A program made the translations under genes and the position numbers. Below the pieces are notes generated by a model. That model did not search any database and was not told the origin of the DNA. It saw only the letters and a list, made by a program, of their open reading frames with translations. 64,000 nucleotides of DNA from Luteimonas marina (lineage in GTDB: Bacteria; Pseudomonadota; Gammaproteobacteria; Xanthomonadales; Xanthomonadaceae). Where the stretch lies: contig NZ_VOHK01000003.1 in the NCBI RefSeq assembly GCF_007859325.1, forward strand, positions 1-64,000, read 5' to 3'. Of this stretch, positions 44,788 through 54,148 are shown in pieces (within the stretch, counting starts at the first letter, position 1; each line of letters opens with the position of its first letter).

Positions 44788-45992
44788 GTCCCGCGCGCTG
44801 GGTCGCCTACATCGCGCTGCTGGCCGCCCTGGTCGCCGCCGGCATCGCCCTGCTTGCCACGCGCGGCGAACGGGTGCAGATCGACGAGGACCTCGCCGCG
44901 GCCGAAACGGCGCTCCGGCAGGGCGACGCCACCGGTGCCGTGGCCATCGCCCGCGGCGTCCTGGAACGCGAGCCCGCGGCCGGGCGCGCCTTCGGCGTGC
45001 TCGCCCGCGCCAGCGAGGGCGGAGACGACGCCCGGGACACGCGCGTGCGCCATGAAATCGCCGCCCGCCGCGCCCCACGAGATCCCGGCGTGCGCAGCTG
45101 GCTCGCCGCGCAGGCCCTGCGATCCGGCGACTTTCCCGCCGCAATCGACCACATCGACGCCCTGCTCACCGTCGCTCCCGCACGCCGCAGCGAGGTGCTC
45201 AAGCTCGTCGCCCAGCTGGCGCAGGATCCGGCGTTCGCCGAGGCGTTAGCCGCGCACCTCGTGCAGCAGCCGCGCTGGCGCCGGGCCATCCTGCGCGCCA
45301 CCATCGCCAGCGGCCTGCCCGAGGCCGTCGACAACCTCCACGGCGCCCTGCGCGCGCATGGAGGCCTGGATGCCGACGACACCGCGCGCTGGATCGACAG
45401 CATGCTGCGCGGCGTTCGCTGGGGAAGCGCCTACGCGCGCTGGGCCAGCGGTCTCGGGGCCTTGCCCGATCGCATGCCCGTGCCGTGGAACGGGGATTTT
45501 GCGCGCGCGCCATCGTCCGCAGGCTTCGATTGGCGCGTGCGCCGCAAGCCCGGGGTGCTGTTCGACCGCATCGACCTGGGCGGCGGCGCCCACGCCGCGC
45601 GCCTGCGTTTCCTCGGCCGCCCGGTTTCCGCTACCGGCCTGGAGGTCCCGATACTGCTTGCACCCGGCGAACACGTCTTGCGCCTGCGCGCGCGAACCGC
45701 CGGCCTGCGCTCCGATCAAGGCCTGGAGTGGACCCTGACCTGCAGCGACGGACGCACCCGCATCGCCAGCGGTGCCCGCGTACGCGAGGCGCGCGACTGG
45801 ATCGAGCTGGAACTACCGTTCACCGTGCCCGAGGGCGACGGCTGCCAGGGTCAGTGGCTGCGTCTGGTGAATCCCGCGCCGCGTGGCGTGGCGCAGACCT
45901 TGCGCGGTGAATTGCAGCTGGCGGATGTCTCCATTGGCACCTCGCCGCCGGCGACTTCGCCTGCGTCCCGCGATCGCACGGGGAACCTCTGA
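44784..45992 (+). CDS. Helical-repeat membrane protein coupled to the J-domain gene
   Basis: A 402-residue protein: one N-terminal membrane helix (about 5-25, WVAYIALLAALVAAGIALLA), then TPR-like helices (AETALRQGDATGAVAIARGV, VRSWLAAQALRSGDFPAAIDH) to about residue 200, and a beta-rich C-terminal domain (about 230-395) that looks like a carbohydrate-binding sandwich, though no signature is certain. GTG overlaps the previous stop, giving the start. Co-expression with the J-domain protein and the neighbouring autokinase suggests a role in assembly or secretion of the polysaccharide; that is inference. Confidence 0.78.
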   Translation: MSPARWVAYIALLAALVAAGIALLATRGERVQIDEDLAAAETALRQGDATGAVAIARGVLEREPAAGRAFGVLARASEGGDDARDTRVRHEIAARRAPRDPGVRSWLAAQALRSGDFPAAIDHIDALLTVAPARRSEVLKLVAQLAQDPAFAEALAAHLVQQPRWRRAILRATIASGLPEAVDNLHGALRAHGGLDADDTARWIDSMLRGVRWGSAYARWASGLGALPDRMPVPWNGDFARAPSSAGFDWRVRRKPGVLFDRIDLGGGAHAARLRFLGRPVSATGLEVPILLAPGEHVLRLRARTAGLRSDQGLEWTLTCSDGRTRIASGARVREARDWIELELPFTVPEGDGCQGQWLRLVNPAPRGVAQTLRGELQLADVSIGTSPPATSPASRDRTGNL

Positions 45993-45996
45993 GCAG

Positions 45997-46161
45997 GTCG
46001 TTGTTCCGGCGAAAAGCCGGAATCCGGTTCTCCGGCAAGTTGCCGAAAAACCCGGATCCCGGCTTTCGACGGGATGACGATCCGGGATTCGTCCGGACCT
46101 TGTCTTGGTCCCGTCCCACAAGTTTCCCGGTCTCGTCATCCCCGCCTTCGCGGGGATGACG
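45997..46161. repeat. Palindromic repeats within the 517-base gap before the secreted protein
   Basis: A facing pair at 45997-46020 (...gttccggcgaaaagccgg) and 46052-46079 (ggatcccggctttcgacggg...) is followed by a perfect hairpin at 46134-46161 (CGTCATCCCCGC/GCGGGGATGACG). The stretch 46165-46330 has further GC-rich palindromes (ccgcccatgggcggc; ggccttgccggcgg), no gene. Confidence 0.75.
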
Positions 46162-46425
46162 TTCAAGGCGCAATGCCGCCCATGGGCGGCGCCTGCTTTG
46201 ACTTGGCCCCCTTGAGGGGCTCACCGCGAAAGCCACCGGCCTTGCCGGCGGAGACTTGCTTCGAGCGTAGCAAGAGGTGCTTCACATCGGCGAAGTCGCT
46301 CGTTCCATGTGCTTGATGCCCGGGGATTGACCAGCTTCGCTGCAGGGCGCGCCGGATATTCACGGGGACTTCACGCAAGTGTCGCATTTCATTGATATAT
46401 CAAAGAAATTCCCCCAAATCCCAGC

Positions 46426-46454
46426 TTGCGCGAGCTATCGCGTCGGCGTAAAAT
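46426..46454 (+). promoter_or_regulatory. Promoter of the small secreted protein gene
   Basis: TTGCGC (46426-46431) and TAAAAT (46449-46454) are 17 bases apart, 57 bases before the ATG at 46511. A GGAAGGA ribosome site lies 6 bases upstream of that ATG. Confidence 0.65.
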
Positions 46455-46510
46455 TCGACGTGGCGCAATGTCGCCGATGACTAAACGAACATTCTCTGGA
46501 AGGACTCCAA

Positions 46511-46942
46511 ATGGCTATCCCCACTCGCCTCCTGTTCGCCGCCGCCCTGGCTGCCTCACTGTCCGCGGCCCCCGCCATTGCGCAGGACGGCGCCGCAACG
46601 CTTCGCATCGAGAGCGGCAGCGCCATGGTCAGCACCGATGGGGAGTTCACCACCGCCGCTTCGGGCACGCAGGTCGCCCCCGGCAATCGCGTGATGCTGC
46701 CTGAAGGCAGCCGCGCCACCCTCGTCTATCCCAACGGCTGCACGCAGCCCCTCAGGGAAGGCGGCACCTACACCGTGCCGGCCACTTGCGTGGCGGCGGC
46801 AGGTTCCTCGGGCGGCGCGGGCGCGGGCGTGGACTACGCCGGCCTTGGCATCGTGACGGGACTCGTCGTCGCAGGTGCGGCCGGTCTTGCCAGCATGGAT
46901 CAGCAGGACGTCGTCACCCCGCCGCCGCCGGTCAGCCGCTGA
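46511..46942 (+). CDS. Small secreted protein of the polysaccharide locus
   Basis: A 143-residue protein with a signal peptide (cleavage after A-I-A, about 24). The middle (ATLRIESGSAMVSTDGEFTT, VAPGNRVMLPEGSRATLVYP) resembles a short FecR-like beta domain, with two Cys (NGCTQPL, ATCVAAA) that may pair. A Gly/Ala-rich hydrophobic stretch (about 107-127) could be a membrane anchor. Function unknown. It has its own promoter, strong ribosome site and terminator, so it is expressed separately and perhaps in excess. Confidence 0.78.
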   Translation: MAIPTRLLFAAALAASLSAAPAIAQDGAATLRIESGSAMVSTDGEFTTAASGTQVAPGNRVMLPEGSRATLVYPNGCTQPLREGGTYTVPATCVAAAGSSGGAGAGVDYAGLGIVTGLVVAGAAGLASMDQQDVVTPPPPVSR

Positions 46943-46979
46943 TCGCCGTCGGCGACAAAACAAGACGCTGAATGCACGG

Positions 46980-47012
46980 GCGGGACGGGTTGATCCCGTC
47001 CCGCTTTGTTTT
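46980..47012 (+). terminator. Strong rho-independent terminator
   Basis: A perfect 10-bp stem GCGGGACGGG/CCCGTCCCGC with a 5-base loop is followed by tttgtttt. It ends the transcript of the small secreted protein and lies 15 bases before the ligase gene. Confidence 0.9.
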
Positions 47013-47027
47013 CACGGGCGGAAATCC

Positions 47028-48416
47028 ATGCAAGACGCAGCCGCCGACGCGCACCGGAACCAGCACCGCCAGCACAAGCACACCAGCAGCCTCGACGCCC
47101 GGACACGTACGGGACTGATCGCTGTCGGCGTGCTGCTCGTGCTGTGCGTGATCGCAGGCGGCAGTTCGCAAGAGTCCGGCATCGGTGTCCTTGCCGCACA
47201 GTTGCTGGCGTTGCCGCTGTTGGCCTGGGCCGGTTGGCGGCTGCTGCGACGGCCCGGCAGCGCAATCCACGTCGCGTGGCTGGTGTTCGCGCTGATGCTC
47301 GTCGCCATTCCCCTGCTGCAGGCGCTGTTGCCCGCATCGGTCGCGGGTGGCGAGGGCAGGACGTCGCTGGCCCGCGACCTCGCGGTGTTCGGCATGGCCG
47401 GCCCCTCGCGCTGGTCGCTGGCCCCGGCCGCTAGCAGGGCGGCCGGCTTCACCCTGCTGCCGGCCCTGGCCATCTTCGCAATGACCCTGGCCCTGCCGCG
47501 CGCCGCGCAGCGTCACCTCGCACAACTGGTCGTGGCGCTGGCCATGGCCAGCCTGCTGCTGGGCGTGGTCCAGCTCGGCGCTCCGCAGGAAAGCCCGCTC
47601 AATCCCTATCCGCAGTGGGCGCCGGCCATGAACGGCTTCTTCGCCAACCCCAATCACCAGGCCACCCTGCTGGTGGTTGCGGCCACGCTGGCCTGCGCCC
47701 ACCTGGCGATGGTGGTGGGGGCCTGGCCCCCGGGCCGCCCGCACCGCATGGCGCATGCCGTGTCTTCGGCACTGGTGATGCTGCTGGCCGCCGTGGCCCT
47801 GCCACTGACCGGTTCGCGCGCCGGCGTGGTGTTGATCATCCTGGCCAGCGCCCTGGTGGTAATCGCCCACTGGCCGGCCTGGCGTGGCCGGCTGCACACC
47901 CGGTTGGTGCTGGTGGCGTGCATGGTGGTGGCGGCGCTGGCCCTGTTCCTGTCCCTGCGCTGGATGCAGGTCGAGGCCATCGACGAACTGCGGGGTCCGC
48001 TGCGCGCGCTCACCGGCGAGATCGCCGCGCGCTTCGCGCCGTCGGGTGCCGGCGTGGGCAGCTACGTACCGGTGTTCGAACAGGAAGCCCCGCGCGAGCT
48101 GCTGATGGCCAACTATGTCAACCACGCCCACAACGAGTACGCGCAGTGGTGGCTGGAGGCCGGCGTATCGGCCGTGCTGGCCATGCTGCTGGGCGCGATC
48201 GCCCTGGCGCTGAGCTTGCGTGCATTGCTGCGCCAGCCTGCACAGGCGCGTGGCCTGGGCGTGACCGCGCTGGTGGCGCTGGGCGCGATCATGGCGCATT
48301 CGCTGGTGGACTATCCGTTGCGTACCCCGGCGATGCTGGCGGTAGCGGCAGTGCTGGCGGGGATTGCGGCGGGGCAGGCCTCCAGCGAGGTGGGGAGCGC
48401 GCGTGCGGGCGCTTGA
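47028..48416 (+). CDS. O-antigen ligase/polymerase-family membrane protein
   Basis: A 462-residue protein with about 11-12 hydrophobic helices. The Wzy_C/WaaL-type signatures are FFANPNHQATLLVVAATLA in the middle, GSRAGVVLIILASAL and the large loop ending VNHAHNEYAQWWLEAGVSAV. Members join lipid-linked oligosaccharides, acting as polymerase or ligase in the inner membrane. ATG at 47028 is chosen since the longer frame upstream overlaps the terminator. It is one of two candidate polymerases here (see 57424-58509). Confidence 0.9.
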   Translation: MQDAAADAHRNQHRQHKHTSSLDARTRTGLIAVGVLLVLCVIAGGSSQESGIGVLAAQLLALPLLAWAGWRLLRRPGSAIHVAWLVFALMLVAIPLLQALLPASVAGGEGRTSLARDLAVFGMAGPSRWSLAPAASRAAGFTLLPALAIFAMTLALPRAAQRHLAQLVVALAMASLLLGVVQLGAPQESPLNPYPQWAPAMNGFFANPNHQATLLVVAATLACAHLAMVVGAWPPGRPHRMAHAVSSALVMLLAAVALPLTGSRAGVVLIILASALVVIAHWPAWRGRLHTRLVLVACMVVAALALFLSLRWMQVEAIDELRGPLRALTGEIAARFAPSGAGVGSYVPVFEQEAPRELLMANYVNHAHNEYAQWWLEAGVSAVLAMLLGAIALALSLRALLRQPAQARGLGVTALVALGAIMAHSLVDYPLRTPAMLAVAAVLAGIAAGQASSEVGSARAGA

Positions 48417-48446
48417 ATCGAGAAACGCAGGGGGCACAGAATGAAA

Positions 48447-48473
48447 GCTAGATACATTGAAATCGAGTCTAGC
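48447..48473. promoter_or_regulatory. Inverted repeat at the toxin-antitoxin promoter
   Basis: GCTAGA (48447-48452) and TCTAGC (48468-48473) are perfect 6-bp arms around a 15-base AT-rich centre, ending just before the antitoxin ATG. Phd/YefM antitoxins bind such palindromes to repress their own operon. Confidence 0.5.
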
Positions 48474-48474
48474 C

Positions 48475-48723
48475 ATGACTAGCGTGCCTCTGGCTGAAGC
48501 GAAGAATCGACTTTCCGAACTCATCTCGCGTGCCGAAGCGGGCGAAGAGATCTCCGTCACCCGGCGCGGCAAAGCCGTGGCCAAGCTGGTGGCTTTCGAT
48601 GCCGCGGAAACCGGAGCCCGTCGTGAGCGCGTGACCGAGGCCTTCGGCCGCCTCCGGGCCTTGCGCGAACAACTGGACCTGGAAGGCGACCTCAAGTCGA
48701 TCGCCCGGGAAGGCCTGGACTGA
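48475..48723 (+). CDS. Phd/YefM-family antitoxin
   Basis: An 82-residue antitoxin: the N-terminal VPLAEAKNRLSELISRAEAG and EISVTRRGKAVAKLV form the Phd/YefM DNA-binding fold, and the charged C-terminal helix (RALREQLDLEGDLKSIA) would wrap the toxin. It represses its operon and neutralises the PIN toxin encoded one base-overlap downstream. ATG at 48475 gives the family start; an upstream TTG adds residues that are not typical. Confidence 0.92.
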   Translation: MTSVPLAEAKNRLSELISRAEAGEEISVTRRGKAVAKLVAFDAAETGARRERVTEAFGRLRALREQLDLEGDLKSIAREGLD

Positions 48724-49130
48724 TGCCCTTCGTGCTCGACAATTCCGTGGTCAGTGGCTGGTTGCTGAAGCGCCAGGGCACGGCTTACGCGGACACGGTC
48801 GCCCGACGCCTGCAGGAAGGCCGGGCCGTAGTGCCTCCATTGTTGCGCCATGAATATGCCAACGTGCTGCGCACTGCCTGCAAGCTGGGTCGATTGACCG
48901 CGCAGCAGGCGCAGGATGCCATTGCGGACCTCGCGACCCTGCCGCTGGACATCGACCAGGACGTGCCGGATGCAGGCCAGCTGCTGGCGCTCGCGCTGCG
49001 CTATGACCTGACCAGCTACGACGCCACCTATCTCGACCTGGCGCTGCGTCGCCAACTGCCCATCGCAACACAGGATGCCGCCCTGGCCCAGGCCGCGCGC
49101 CTGGCCGGCGTTGGCGTGGTAGAGCCATGA
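48723..49130 (+). CDS. PIN-domain ribonuclease toxin (VapC type)
   Basis: A 135-residue Mg2+-dependent RNase that cleaves tRNA or rRNA and stops growth when free. The four acidic residues of the PIN site are D6 (VLDNSVVSG), E44 (RHEYANVL), D100 (TSYDATYLDLA) and D118 (ATQDAAL), all present, so the toxin should be active. Its ATG overlaps the antitoxin stop (TGATG), the normal coupling that ensures antitoxin is made first. Confidence 0.93.
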   Translation: MPFVLDNSVVSGWLLKRQGTAYADTVARRLQEGRAVVPPLLRHEYANVLRTACKLGRLTAQQAQDAIADLATLPLDIDQDVPDAGQLLALALRYDLTSYDATYLDLALRRQLPIATQDAALAQAARLAGVGVVEP

Positions 49131-49154
49131 ATCAATCTATCGGACTGGACCGCA

Positions 49155-50438
<1,284 letters not shown>

Positions 50439-50443
50439 GACCA

Positions 50444-51475
50444 ATGCGTGCCCTGGTTACCGGCGGCGCCGGCTACATCGGCTCCCATACCTGCGTAGCC
50501 CTGCTGGAAGCAGGACACGACGTCACCGTCATCGACAACCTCTGCAACAGCTCCGAGGTGGCGCTGCAGCGCGTGCAGGAGATCACCGGCAAGCCGCTGG
50601 CCTTCATCCCCGGTGACATCCGGAACCCGGCGGACCTGGACCAGGCGCTGGGCGGCGGCAAAGATGCCGTGATCCACCTCGCCGCGCTCAAGGCCGTGGG
50701 CGAAAGCTGCGAAAGGCCGCTGGACTACTTCGACAACAACATCGGCGGCACCATCGCCCTGCTGCAGGCCATGCGCGGGGCGGGCGTGAACACCCTGGTG
50801 TTCAGCTCCTCGGCCACCGTCTACGGCGAGCCCGACACCGTGCCCGTCACCGAAGACGCGCCCCTGCGGGTCACCAACCCCTACGGCCGCACCAAGCTGG
50901 TGATGGAAGACCTGATCCGCGACGCCTGCCAGGCCGATCCGGCCATGAGCGCGGTGCTGCTGCGCTACTTCAACCCGGTGGGCGCCCACCCCAGCGGCCG
51001 CATCGGCGAAGACCCGGCCGGCATCCCCAACAACCTGATGCCCTACGTGGCCCAGGTGGCGGTGGGTCGGCGCGAACGGCTGCAGGTGTTCGGCGGCGAC
51101 TACCCCACGCCCGACGGAACCGGCGTGCGCGACTACATCCACGTCATGGACCTGGCCCAGGCGCACGTGCGCGCGCTGGCGTACGGCCAGGCGCACACCG
51201 GCGCACGGGCGATCAACGTCGGCACCGGGCGCGGCTACAGCGTGCTGGAGCTGGTGCGCGCGTTCGAGCAGGCCAGCGGCAAGCCGGTGCCGCTGGACAT
51301 CGTCGAGCGCCGCGCCGGTGACGTGGCGGCGCTGTGGGCGGAGCCGGGGTTGGCAGGGGAGTTGCTTGGATGGAAGGCGGAGAAGGACTTGCTGGCGATG
51401 TGTGAGGACGCGTGGCGGTGGCAATGCGCCAACCCTGAGGGCTACGCCACGGCAGGCAGGAGCGGCCAAGCGTGA
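50444..51475 (+). CDS. galE: UDP-glucose 4-epimerase
   Basis: A 343-residue short-chain dehydrogenase/epimerase: NAD motif TGGAGYIGSHTCVALLEAGH, FSSSATVYGEPD with the active-site Ser/Thr, and Y147-x3-K151 (NPYGRTK). The GalE tail (AEPGLAGELLGWKAEKDL) is present. It interconverts UDP-glucose and UDP-galactose, or the N-acetylated forms, for the polymer. It is coupled to the next gene by GTGA overlap. Confidence 0.95.
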   Translation: MRALVTGGAGYIGSHTCVALLEAGHDVTVIDNLCNSSEVALQRVQEITGKPLAFIPGDIRNPADLDQALGGGKDAVIHLAALKAVGESCERPLDYFDNNIGGTIALLQAMRGAGVNTLVFSSSATVYGEPDTVPVTEDAPLRVTNPYGRTKLVMEDLIRDACQADPAMSAVLLRYFNPVGAHPSGRIGEDPAGIPNNLMPYVAQVAVGRRERLQVFGGDYPTPDGTGVRDYIHVMDLAQAHVRALAYGQAHTGARAINVGTGRGYSVLELVRAFEQASGKPVPLDIVERRAGDVAALWAEPGLAGELLGWKAEKDLLAMCEDAWRWQCANPEGYATAGRSGQA

Positions 51476-52986
51476 GTGAGATCCGCCGCGGGGCGCTGCT
51501 GTCCTACGCCACCATCCTGGTCGTCAACCTGTCCGGGTTGTTGCTGACGCCGTTCATCATCCGTGCGTTGGGCAATGCCGAGTACGGCCTGTACCTGTTG
51601 ATCGGTTCGCTCGCCGCGTACCTGGGCGTGCTGGATTTCGGGCTGAACAACGCTGTGACCCGTTACGTTGCCCAATGCGCGGCGAAGAGGGATCGCGAAC
51701 AGGAAGCACGGTTCCTTGGCGCGGCCCTGGTGGTGAACGCGTTGGCTGCAGCCGCGATCATTGCCTTGGGGGCGATCTTCTACGCCAGTATCGACGCGTG
51801 GTTCAGCGACACGCTCGACGCCGGGCAGCGGGACCAGGCGCGGATCATGTTGCTGCTGCTGATCGCGAACGTGGTGCTGACGGTTTCGTCGGGCATGTTC
51901 ACGGCGATCTGTGCGGGACATGAACAATTCACCTTCCCAAAGGCCGTGAATCTGCTGCGTTATCTGGTACGCATTGGGCTTGTCATCGCGATTCTGATCG
52001 CAGGTGGCGGAGCCATTGCGTTGGTCGCACTGGATGCCTTACTCGCTCTGCTGGTGCTTGTCGTCAATGCGTACTACGCGATTAGAAGCATTGGTGCTCG
52101 CGCCGATCTGAAGGCCCTTAACTTGAAGTTGGTGTTCAGCGTACTGACCTTCTCAACGTGGGTGTTTCTCTACGCCGTGATCGGTCAGGTTCAATGGCAA
52201 GGCGGGCAGTTCATTATTGGTGCGACTATCGGCACTGAGGCTGTTGCGATCTATGGTGTCGGCATAATGTTCGGAGGCTACTACGCAGCCTTCTCAGCGG
52301 CGATCACAAACCTCTTCTTGCCACGTGCAACCTATATGACGGTTGCTGATGTTGGTCCGGGCAAGTACAGCGCGGAGATGGTGCGAATAGGCCGGATGGC
52401 GCTTCTGGTTCTACTCCTGATACTCGGCGGGTTCGCGCTCTACGGTCAAGACTTCATCTTGCTCTGGGCTGGTCCCACGTATGGCGCCTCGTGGTTGGTG
52501 GCCATGATCATCATGCTTGCGTACACAGTTCCGCTGATCCAGACCTTTGCGCACCAATTGCTGGAGGCAAAGGGGCTGATCAGGTTCAAGGCAATGGTCT
52601 ATTTGGTGGCGCTACCCCTCGGGGTGCTCCTGGGCTATCTGCTACTTGAACCCTTCGGCGTTCCCGGAATGGCCATTGGCATGACCGCAGGCTGGCTGGC
52701 CGCGACTGTCACCATGAATATCTATTATCAAGGTGCTCTTGGTATCGATATTCCAGCCTTCTTCAAAGAAGTTTCAAGAGGTATCGTGCCCGCGTTCATC
52801 GCGTGCATGATATTCGGTGCAACGTTGAATTTGTTGTCGATGGAAGGGTGGAGCGGAGTCTTTGTTCGTGCCGCCGCATTTGCAGCGCTGTATCTCGTTC
52901 TGATGTATCGCTTCGGCATGAATGGGTCTGAGCGGCGTCAAGTGACGTCCACGATGGAGCAGGTAAAAGCAGGGTGGAGTTCGTGA
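51472..52986 (+). CDS. Wzx-type polysaccharide flippase
   Basis: A 504-residue MATE/oligosaccharide-flippase protein with about 12-14 helices. It begins EIRRGALLSYATILVVNLSG and has the early LTPFIIRALGNAEYGLYLLI and LDFGLNNAVTRYVAQCAA segments typical of the family. It would turn lipid-linked repeat units across the inner membrane for polymerisation. GTG start overlaps the galE stop. From about 51.9 kb the codons become visibly AT-richer, pointing to a recombination join within or near this gene. Confidence 0.92.
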   Translation: MSEIRRGALLSYATILVVNLSGLLLTPFIIRALGNAEYGLYLLIGSLAAYLGVLDFGLNNAVTRYVAQCAAKRDREQEARFLGAALVVNALAAAAIIALGAIFYASIDAWFSDTLDAGQRDQARIMLLLLIANVVLTVSSGMFTAICAGHEQFTFPKAVNLLRYLVRIGLVIAILIAGGGAIALVALDALLALLVLVVNAYYAIRSIGARADLKALNLKLVFSVLTFSTWVFLYAVIGQVQWQGGQFIIGATIGTEAVAIYGVGIMFGGYYAAFSAAITNLFLPRATYMTVADVGPGKYSAEMVRIGRMALLVLLLILGGFALYGQDFILLWAGPTYGASWLVAMIIMLAYTVPLIQTFAHQLLEAKGLIRFKAMVYLVALPLGVLLGYLLLEPFGVPGMAIGMTAGWLAATVTMNIYYQGALGIDIPAFFKEVSRGIVPAFIACMIFGATLNLLSMEGWSGVFVRAAAFAALYLVLMYRFGMNGSERRQVTSTMEQVKAGWSS

Positions 52987-53065
52987 TGATGCGTGCGGTG
53001 ATAGGGGGCATGACGCCTGGCCATGCGTCGGTCGCAGACCAGAATCGTGTGGAGAGAGGACAGCT

Positions 53066-54148
53066 ATGAAGATCTCCACTATCACGTGCCATGATGTCTA
53101 CAACTACGGCGCGTCGCTGCAGGCGTACGCGCTCATGCATTATCTGGAAGGCCTCGGGCACCAGGTCGAAATCATCGACTACAAGCCTGACTACCTGAGC
53201 GGGCACTACCAACTGCTGGCAGCAGAGAGCCCGCTCGTCGGGAGCAGTCGCATCAAGGCGGTTCTGTATGTTCTGGTCAAGCTGCCGGGCAGGCTGTTGT
53301 CGAGGCGAAGGAAGTGGGCGTTCGACAGGTTCCGCGACAGCCATCTGAAGCTGACGGCCAAGCGCTACAGCAGCTTTGACGACCTGCGCAACAATCCGCC
53401 GCAGGCCGACTGCTTCATCGCGGGAAGCGACCAGATCTGGAACACGCTGCGACCCAATGGGAAGGATCCGGCGTTCTACCTGATGTTCGCGCCCGAGGGT
53501 GCCATCCGAGCTTCGTACGCTGCGAGCATTGCGGCAGACGTGGTCGCAGACGGCGACCTGCCCTTGATGCGGGAGGGCGTATCTGCCCTGGATCACGTGT
53601 CAGTGCGTGAATCCACCGCGGCCGAGTTGCTCGCCCGGATGGGCATCGGCAACATCACCCACGTACTCGATCCGGTATTTCTGGTTTCGGAAGATTCATG
53701 GCGCAAGATCGGAGCCGATCGCCATGATGACGGGTATGTTCTTGTCTATGACTTCGATGCTTCCGACGAAGTGAGGCGGATCGCCACCGAACTGGCTGGC
53801 GCGCGCGGACTCAGCATCTACAGTATTAGTCAGGGGCGCTACGACTACGCGGACAGAAAATTCCCTCATGCAGGTCCTGCGGAGTTCGTGTCATTGATCC
53901 GTGACGCTCAGGTTGTGGTCACCAACTCGTACCACGCTATCGTTTTCAGCCTGATATTCGGCGTCGATTTCTACACGGCTGGGCGTACGGAGAACATCAA
54001 TTCGCGCATGTCGGATCTTTTGGCACAGTTCGGGCTTGAGATGGGTTCGCTTATTGATATGTGTGAGACAAAGGAGCGGATCAGCGCAATTCTGGAGGCG
54101 CGTTTGCTGAAGTCAGAGCAGTATCTGTCCGAGGTGCTCGCAGGATGA
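53066..54148 (+). CDS. Polysaccharide pyruvyl transferase-family protein
   Basis: A 360-residue protein of the WcaK/CsaB-like family, which adds pyruvate ketals to sugars from phosphoenolpyruvate. Signatures are ITCHDVYNYGASLQAYAL, ADCFIAGSDQIWNTLRP, the ASYAASIA stretch, SVRESTAAELL and TNSYHAIVFSLIF with the conserved His. GAGAGGA 6 bases upstream supports the start. ATGA overlap couples it to the nitroreductase gene. Pyruvylation would add negative charge to the polymer. Confidence 0.93.
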   Translation: MKISTITCHDVYNYGASLQAYALMHYLEGLGHQVEIIDYKPDYLSGHYQLLAAESPLVGSSRIKAVLYVLVKLPGRLLSRRRKWAFDRFRDSHLKLTAKRYSSFDDLRNNPPQADCFIAGSDQIWNTLRPNGKDPAFYLMFAPEGAIRASYAASIAADVVADGDLPLMREGVSALDHVSVRESTAAELLARMGIGNITHVLDPVFLVSEDSWRKIGADRHDDGYVLVYDFDASDEVRRIATELAGARGLSIYSISQGRYDYADRKFPHAGPAEFVSLIRDAQVVVTNSYHAIVFSLIFGVDFYTAGRTENINSRMSDLLAQFGLEMGSLIDMCETKERISAILEARLLKSEQYLSEVLAG

